Shown one piece after another: positions 57,987-64,000 of a stretch of DNA of 64,000 nucleotides. Location of the stretch: NCBI RefSeq assembly GCF_000241305.1, contig NZ_BAEH01000035.1:18687-82686 (forward strand), in the 5' to 3' direction. The notes below the pieces were generated by a model. The model had not been told where the DNA came from and did no database searches. It worked only from the letters and a program-made list of their open reading frames with translations. The DNA comes from Gordonia effusa NBRC 100432 (GTDB lineage Bacteria; Actinomycetota; Actinomycetes; Mycobacteriales; Mycobacteriaceae). The position numbers were made by a program, and so were the translations under genes. Each line of letters starts with the position of its first letter. Position 1 is the stretch's first letter.

Positions 57987-58747
57987 CAACGATCTCCGTC
58001 GACCCGAATGGACCGCTCTACGACGAGCTCGCCCAGTCGCTGGCCCTCGACGCTCAGTCGGCGGCCATCGGAGAAGTCGCGTGGAACGCGGTCGCTATTC
58101 CGGGAATCTCCGCCTATGAGACCCGAATCATCCTGTCCCGCAATGGGATAAATAGCGCTTCGGATTGGGTTACGAACCTCGGCGACACTCTCAAGCCCGA
58201 TTCGCTCGGCGATATCGCCTTCGTTATGGAGGCCCGCGCGGAGATGATGCGTCGCGACGGGCACCTGGTAAGCACCGACCACTGGCTCGATGAACTTCAC
58301 CGGTATCTGACCGAAACCGACCAGCCGATCGCCGCACACGACTCGGTGGACCGTATCTGCCCGAACATCGTCGAGGTGGACGGCTGGATCGCCGACGCCG
58401 GGCTTCTGCCGTCGGGGACCGTGCTCCGATCGGTCACCGGCATGCAGATCGCTCGCGCGGTGACCGTCGTGCGATGGGGCGCACAGTCGGGCTACGGCGA
58501 CCGGTCTGCGGTGCGACAGGGACTGCTTGCCGCACGGGATCTGGCGGGCAAGCATTTCGCGGACTGGGCGGAGTTTGGCACATCGGTACTCGCTGGACTG
58601 ATTCTCCATACCTCGCCGGCAGATCAGAAATCTCGCTGGGATGCCGAATTACCCACCCTGACAACACTATTGACCGCCTCGGATAGTCCGTGGCGCAATC
58701 TCGATTTTCCGCTGACCCACGATTTCACCGGTTTGGCCGACTGGTGA
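57983..58747 (+). CDS. DUF1266 protein, copy 2
   Basis: 254 aa from GTG 57983 overlapping the previous stop (GTGA). Family core: VAWNAVAIPGISAYETRIIL, SDWVTNLGDTL, RAVTVVRWGAQSGYGDR and the end SPWRNLDFP. It keeps the same order of elements as copies 1 and 3 with modest identity, so the duplication is old. The role is unknown; coupling suggests a complex of the three products. Confidence 0.82.
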   Translation: MTTISVDPNGPLYDELAQSLALDAQSAAIGEVAWNAVAIPGISAYETRIILSRNGINSASDWVTNLGDTLKPDSLGDIAFVMEARAEMMRRDGHLVSTDHWLDELHRYLTETDQPIAAHDSVDRICPNIVEVDGWIADAGLLPSGTVLRSVTGMQIARAVTVVRWGAQSGYGDRSAVRQGLLAARDLAGKHFADWAEFGTSVLAGLILHTSPADQKSRWDAELPTLTTLLTASDSPWRNLDFPLTHDFTGLADW

Positions 58748-58763
58748 GCTGAGAGGACGACAG

Positions 58764-59654
58764 ATGGCACTGTTCGGCAAATCCCGTAAAGACACTTCCG
58801 CAGCCGACACTGACGACGAAAAATGGGACTGGGGGAAAGACGACAGTCCCGAGAAACTCGCCGAAGTCATGGCGCGCGACTTCACCTCGGCGCCGCTGCC
58901 AGTCGAAGTGGATGGCTACCTGTATGGCCCTGTCGCACAGGGGCTTGCCATGTCGGGGCCGATGGTCGCCTCGACCGATGGCATCTGGAATTCGTTGACC
59001 GACGTAGGCACTCTGTCCGCCGACAACGTGCGCTACATCCTCAACGATATGTGGGGCATCAACGACGCCGAAGTGTGGATGGACCGGCTGAACCGCCTCG
59101 TGTCATCCGGGTACGGCAAATGGATCGCGTATCACGCTGCCGATATTCGGCGCGACGCCAAGCGCGTCCGCGACCTACCTACTCTCGACGACCTCACCTG
59201 GGAGCGGGCGATACGCGAGGAGGCCGCGCGAAACGAAACGTGGTCGGAATACGCCGACGCAACCGTCGAAGCAATTCCGGGCATCCGCGCCGCGGAAGAC
59301 ACTTTGCGCCGCGCACGTCTGCTGGCCGCCGATGAGGAGGTGGAAGCGCTCGACGCATATGACTACGTTCGCGCGGGCAACCTCGCGCGGTGGGGTGTCC
59401 TGCAGGGCTGGGGCGAACCGCAGATCGTGCTCAATGTCGCGCTCGCGACCCGCGACGCGGCACTCGAGCGCTACTCCTCGTGGCGTGCCTACGGCCTTGG
59501 TATGAGTGCGGGCCGCATCGTGACGTATCCCGAAACGTGGGGCAAGGATGTGGTCGACACGATCGAATGGGTCCGTCCGTTCCTCGACTCGGTCCACTCC
59601 CCGTGGAACCACTTGCCGTTCCCAACCGAGCCACTGTCCAGGCCTGAGGAATAG
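58764..59654 (+). CDS. DUF1266 protein, copy 3
   Basis: A 296-aa protein with a charged N-terminal extension (about 45 residues, DDEKWDWGKDDSPEKLAE) not present in the other copies. Family core: GIWNSLTDVGTLSADNVRYI, AEVWMDRLNRLVSSG, AGNLARWGVLQGWGEPQ and the end SPWNHLPFP. GAGAGGACG ribosome site before ATG 58764, 16 nt after copy 2. It ends just before a strong terminator shared with groEL. Confidence 0.82.
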   Translation: MALFGKSRKDTSAADTDDEKWDWGKDDSPEKLAEVMARDFTSAPLPVEVDGYLYGPVAQGLAMSGPMVASTDGIWNSLTDVGTLSADNVRYILNDMWGINDAEVWMDRLNRLVSSGYGKWIAYHAADIRRDAKRVRDLPTLDDLTWERAIREEAARNETWSEYADATVEAIPGIRAAEDTLRRARLLAADEEVEALDAYDYVRAGNLARWGVLQGWGEPQIVLNVALATRDAALERYSSWRAYGLGMSAGRIVTYPETWGKDVVDTIEWVRPFLDSVHSPWNHLPFPTEPLSRPEE

Positions 59655-59664
59655 CGCCGAAAGC

Positions 59665-59701
59665 CACTGGCCGGCCACTCGATGTGAGTGACCGGCCAGT
59701 G
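59665..59701. terminator. Bidirectional terminator between DUF1266 copy 3 and groEL
   Basis: CACTGGCCGG (59665-59674) plus CACTC (59676-59680) pair with GAGTG (59686-59690) and CCGGCCAGTG (59692-59701), with one mismatch and a 5-nt loop. It lies between two convergent genes, 35 bp before the groEL stop. Confidence 0.75.
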
Positions 59702-59736
59702 TGAAACGCGTTGTGCGCGTTAGGTTTCTGATCAGA

Positions 59737-61499
<1,763 letters not shown>

Positions 61500-61507
61500 T
61501 ACCGTTT

Positions 61508-61534
61508 TTAGCACTCGAGTGCCGAGAGTGCAAG
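61508..61534 (-). promoter_or_regulatory. CIRCE element 2 (HrcA operator)
   Basis: TTAGCACTC-N9-GAGTGCAAG, 9 bp from the first element. The left half is the exact consensus; the right half has one change. Two tandem CIRCE copies before groEL are known in several actinobacteria and would allow cooperative HrcA binding. Confidence 0.88.
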
Positions 61535-61613
61535 GCGATGGCAGTCATTCATGCGTACTCATCACCAGCCATTCGGTCGACCAGGCTCATTCCGGACATA
61601 TAGGGTCGTCGGC

Positions 61614-62246
61614 GTGGATATCGCCATAATCCTTATCGTCGCGCTGCTCGCGGTCATCGCCGTATTCGTGATTTTCAATTTCCTCGGAAATCGCAAGTTA
61701 CGGCAGGCGGAGGAGGAGGCCCTCCGCAACCGCACCTACCGTCCTGGCGACCCGTTCTCCTCCGCCGATGACGACGCGGTGCACGGCAATCCGCGCGACC
61801 TCAAACCCGGCGATCTCATCGAGATTCGCGGACAGACCTTCGCGGTCCGCGGAACAGTGCGCCTCACCCAAGACGGCTATGTCTGGACCGAGAATTTCAT
61901 CGACACCGGCACCGGCCGCAAAGCGTGGATTTCCGTCGAAGACGATCCCGATCTCGAAGTCGTTCTCTGGACTGAACTCACCGGCGTCGTCGTGGCACCG
62001 GGACCACCGACGATCGACGTCGAAGGCCGCCGATATGCTTTCGACGAAGAAGGCCGTGCGCGCTTCACTTCGGTGGGGACCACCGGTGTGTCTGGCACGG
62101 GCAATATGGCCTATCACGATTATCAGGCGGGGAATGATCGGTTGTCGTTCGAGGATTACGGTTCGGGCTGGGAATGCGCCCGCGGCGAAGTGCTCTCCCA
62201 CGCCGAGTACCGGATCTACCCGTCCAACCCCGCACCCGAGGCGTGA
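61614..62246 (+). CDS. DUF4178 membrane-anchored protein
   Basis: 210 aa from GTG 61614. One N-terminal TM helix (IAIILIVALLAVIAVFVIFN) is followed by a cytoplasmic beta-rich domain with LKPGDLIEIRGQTFAVRGTV and ISVEDDPDLEVVLWTEL, the DUF4178 pattern. It is first of five linked genes (DUF4178, DUF2617, DUF4247, DUF350, spermidine-synthase-like) whose joint function is not known. The promoter probably lies within the CIRCE region, divergent from groEL. Confidence 0.82.
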   Translation: MDIAIILIVALLAVIAVFVIFNFLGNRKLRQAEEEALRNRTYRPGDPFSSADDDAVHGNPRDLKPGDLIEIRGQTFAVRGTVRLTQDGYVWTENFIDTGTGRKAWISVEDDPDLEVVLWTELTGVVVAPGPPTIDVEGRRYAFDEEGRARFTSVGTTGVSGTGNMAYHDYQAGNDRLSFEDYGSGWECARGEVLSHAEYRIYPSNPAPEA

Positions 62247-62256
62247 GGCCTGCGAG

Positions 62257-62763
62257 ATGACGATGCACACCCTGACGGTCCCCTATGTCGACACGCGCTC
62301 GGAGCAGCTGACACTTGCCATCGGCGAACCAGCGTTGCCCGCGCTCGCTCGGCGCGAATGGCTATTCGCCGACATCACCCTTGATCTGCGACTGCTGGGT
62401 GCTAGTCATCAGGTCGTCGTGTCAGGTCGCGTGGCATTCTCCGAAACCGTCGCCTGTCTCCCCGACCGGCCGGATACCTTGCCGACCGAGTTTCGCAGCG
62501 GCCCATACCGATTCGACGCCCAGACCATTACGGCGTCCGGCCGCGTATTGAACGACACCGTCGAAGATCTCACCGCCCGTTCTGAGATCGCGGACGCGGC
62601 GGGCGACCCCGTGCTCATCGCCCAGTTTCCCCGGTATCCGCTCGCGGTGACGGCTGTATTCGCTCAGTTCGATGACGACGTGCTGACCTGGCAGAGTTGG
62701 CACGTATACCCGCAATCCGGTGAGATCGTTCGCACCCGCTCTCAATTGGATTGCGCCGCATGA
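62257..62763 (+). CDS. DUF2617 protein
   Basis: A 168-aa soluble protein (ATG 62257). Family core: REWLFADITLDLRLLGASHQVV, LPTEFRSGPYRFDAQTITAS and TAVFAQFDDDVLTWQSWHVYP. It lies between the DUF4178 and DUF4247 genes, 10 nt after the first and overlapping the second (ATGA). Function unknown. Confidence 0.82.
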   Translation: MTMHTLTVPYVDTRSEQLTLAIGEPALPALARREWLFADITLDLRLLGASHQVVVSGRVAFSETVACLPDRPDTLPTEFRSGPYRFDAQTITASGRVLNDTVEDLTARSEIADAAGDPVLIAQFPRYPLAVTAVFAQFDDDVLTWQSWHVYPQSGEIVRTRSQLDCAA

Positions 62764-63248
62764 CTACTCCGGATCCCAGACGCAAGCTCTTCATCGTCCG
62801 CAACATCATCGTGGGCGTCATCGTCTTGATCGCGGGTCTATTGGTGATCGGCTCCTGCGGCAGCGGATCCACCAGTGCGCGCAACTATATCTCCGGCCAC
62901 TATCAGCGCGACGCGTCACTCGACGAGGCGAACCAAACCGCCTATATCGCCGACGGCACACCGGATTCGGTTGCGTCGGCGATTTCCAACGCGGAGCGGC
63001 CGACCGATAATCGAAGCGGAGCAACCACCGCCGGCAATATCAGCGGCACCCGATTCCTGCAGTATCCGGACTACCTCGTCGCCCTCTTTCCTTATGCCGC
63101 AGGCAAATCCAAGGTGATGTTGAGTAAGGACTACACCTCGGGCTATCACCACTACCACAACTATGTCGGCGGCTACTGGGTCCCGACGCCGCATTATTCG
63201 GGCTCCGGCTCCGGAAACCGTGGCGGCGGAAGTGGCAGCGGCAAATGA
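62760..63248 (+). CDS. DUF4247 membrane/secreted protein
   Basis: 162 aa from ATG 62760, coupled to DUF2617 by a 4-nt overlap. One N-terminal TM helix (IIVGVIVLIAGLLVIGSCGS; the Cys could be a lipobox) precedes an extracytoplasmic domain with RFLQYPDYLVALFPYAAGKS and a Tyr/His-rich then Gly/Ser-rich tail (YHHYHNYVGGYW). The DUF4247 assignment rests on this pattern and on the gene order. It is likely exposed on the outside of the inner membrane. Confidence 0.78.
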   Translation: MTTPDPRRKLFIVRNIIVGVIVLIAGLLVIGSCGSGSTSARNYISGHYQRDASLDEANQTAYIADGTPDSVASAISNAERPTDNRSGATTAGNISGTRFLQYPDYLVALFPYAAGKSKVMLSKDYTSGYHHYHNYVGGYWVPTPHYSGSGSGNRGGGSGSGK

Positions 63249-63297
63249 CACTAACTATTCCCACCGCATCGACACCTCAACCTGCTAGGAGCGCATC

Positions 63298-63723
63298 GTG
63301 TTGACTCGAATCATTGAGAATTCTTATGCCGCAGCGGCTTACAGTGCCTCGGGCATTGCCTTGATGGTCGCGTCCTTCGCGGTCGTCGATCTCCTAACCC
63401 CGGGAAACCTGCGCCATCAGCTGTGGTTCGACCGCAATCGCAACGCGGGAATTCTCGTCGGATCCAACCTGGCCGCTATCGCGCTGATCATCGTCGCCGC
63501 GATCACGGCAAGCGAAGGCCGTCTCGGTGAAGGGCTGTTGTACACGGTCATCTACACCGCGATCGGGATTGTGCTGATGGCGATTACCTTCTTGCTCATC
63601 GATTTGGTGACCCCGGGCAAGCTCGGCGAGTTGTTGGTCGACGTGAATCCGCATCCGGCGGTGTGGGTACAGGCGGTGGCACACATCGGAATCGCGCTGA
63701 TCATCAGCGCGTCCATCCTGTGA
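63298..63723 (+). CDS. DUF350 membrane protein
   Basis: 141 aa from GTG 63298 with TAGGAG upstream. Four TM helices in two similar halves: [20 protein letters not shown] and [20 protein letters not shown] both carry the D-LLTPG motif, a clear internal duplication typical of DUF350. Proposed channel or scaffold for the spermidine-synthase-like protein; the function is not established. GTGA overlap with the next gene. Confidence 0.86.
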   Translation: MLTRIIENSYAAAAYSASGIALMVASFAVVDLLTPGNLRHQLWFDRNRNAGILVGSNLAAIALIIVAAITASEGRLGEGLLYTVIYTAIGIVLMAITFLLIDLVTPGKLGELLVDVNPHPAVWVQAVAHIGIALIISASIL

Positions 63724-64000
63724 CGGTCGAGCCTCCCTCAATTCCGAATGCGCGGTTTGCCCGCGCCGCGCTACTCGGTGTGGTCTTCGTTTGCGCCGCG
63801 TGCGGTCTTGCCTACGAACTCGCACTCATCTCACTTGGCTCCTTCCTGATCGGCAATACCGCAACCCAAGCGTCAATCGTGTTGGCGGTCATGGTGTTTG
63901 CGATGGGAATTGGGTCGCTTGCGGCCAAACCTCTTCAGCGCCACGCCGCAACCGCGTTCGCGGTCATCGAACTAGCGCTAGCCCTCCTTGGCGGACTGTC
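63720..64000 (+). CDS. Membrane polyamine aminopropyltransferase-like protein (5' part)
   Basis: GTG 63720 opens a frame that runs off the right edge after about 93 codons. The visible part has TM helices ([40 protein letters not shown] and a third beginning [13 protein letters not shown]). This is the N-terminal membrane module of SpeE-type proteins in which the catalytic spermidine-synthase domain follows. The motif [17 protein letters not shown] and the DUF350 neighbour support this. The catalytic part is not in the window. Confidence 0.78.
   Translation, partial: MTVEPPSIPNARFARAALLGVVFVCAACGLAYELALISLGSFLIGNTATQASIVLAVMVFAMGIGSLAAKPLQRHAATAFAVIELALALLGGL

Overview
This 64-kb window is high-GC actinobacterial chromosome from a mycolic-acid-containing lineage of the Mycobacteriales (Gordonia/Rhodococcus/Nocardia/Mycobacterium type). 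The lineage markers are an HBHA-like protein with a lysine-rich tail, an MspA-family porin, an MmpL transporter, an EphD-like hydrolase/SDR fusion, RamB, and a CIRCE-controlled groEL with a GGM tail. I cannot name the genus from sequence alone. Gene order matches, from memory, the M. tuberculosis block Rv0476-hbhA-Rv0474-Rv0473-Rv0472c ... fadB2-icl1 ... ramB-Rv0464c ... lpdC ... Rv0457c ... groEL2. It is interrupted by about 24 kb of accessory DNA (roughly 5.9-29.5 kb).

Left part (1-6.8 kb): a minus-strand run of XRE regulator, HBHA-like protein, DUF2516 protein, MerR regulator and an alpha/beta hydrolase, preceded by a DUF445 membrane protein and divergent from a TetR regulator and a PPK2 kinase. 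At 6.8-11.6 kb lie an MmpL transporter with its own lipoprotein and a divergent TetR regulator. From 23.7 down to 11.6 kb runs a tightly packed minus-strand oxidative cluster: trans-acting enoyl-reductase-like protein, two AurF-type diiron proteins (one with substituted metal ligands), hydrolase, BVMO-type flavoprotein, an SDR broken by two single-base indels, a KshB-type 2Fe-2S reductase, the EphD-like fusion, another SDR and an ABC1 kinase. A DUF4873 gene is divergent. Three TAC-N5-GTA palindromes link the MmpL/TetR promoter with this cluster.

At 24.2-29.5 kb is an unusual minus-strand operon: MspA-like porin, small membrane protein, an 809-aa signal-peptide/TM protein with Pro/Gly repeats and a RecB-like PD-(D/E)XK C-terminus, then small hypothetical genes, two of them overlapping (one strongly acidic). 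It looks like an undescribed effector/immunity or surface nuclease locus.

Right part (29.7-64 kb): fadB2, aceA with RamB-like boxes, ramB, small TetR/ArsR-regulated enzyme modules, an ABC transporter, a guanidine-III riboswitch in front of a Gdx/SugE exporter, an AlkA-like glycosylase, lpd, an OYE-family reductase, an S9 peptidase, a second BVMO divergent from a carboxylesterase, a second PPK2, three tandem DUF1266 genes, groEL with two CIRCE operators, and the start of the DUF4178-DUF2617-DUF4247-DUF350-spermidine synthase-like cluster, which runs off the right edge.
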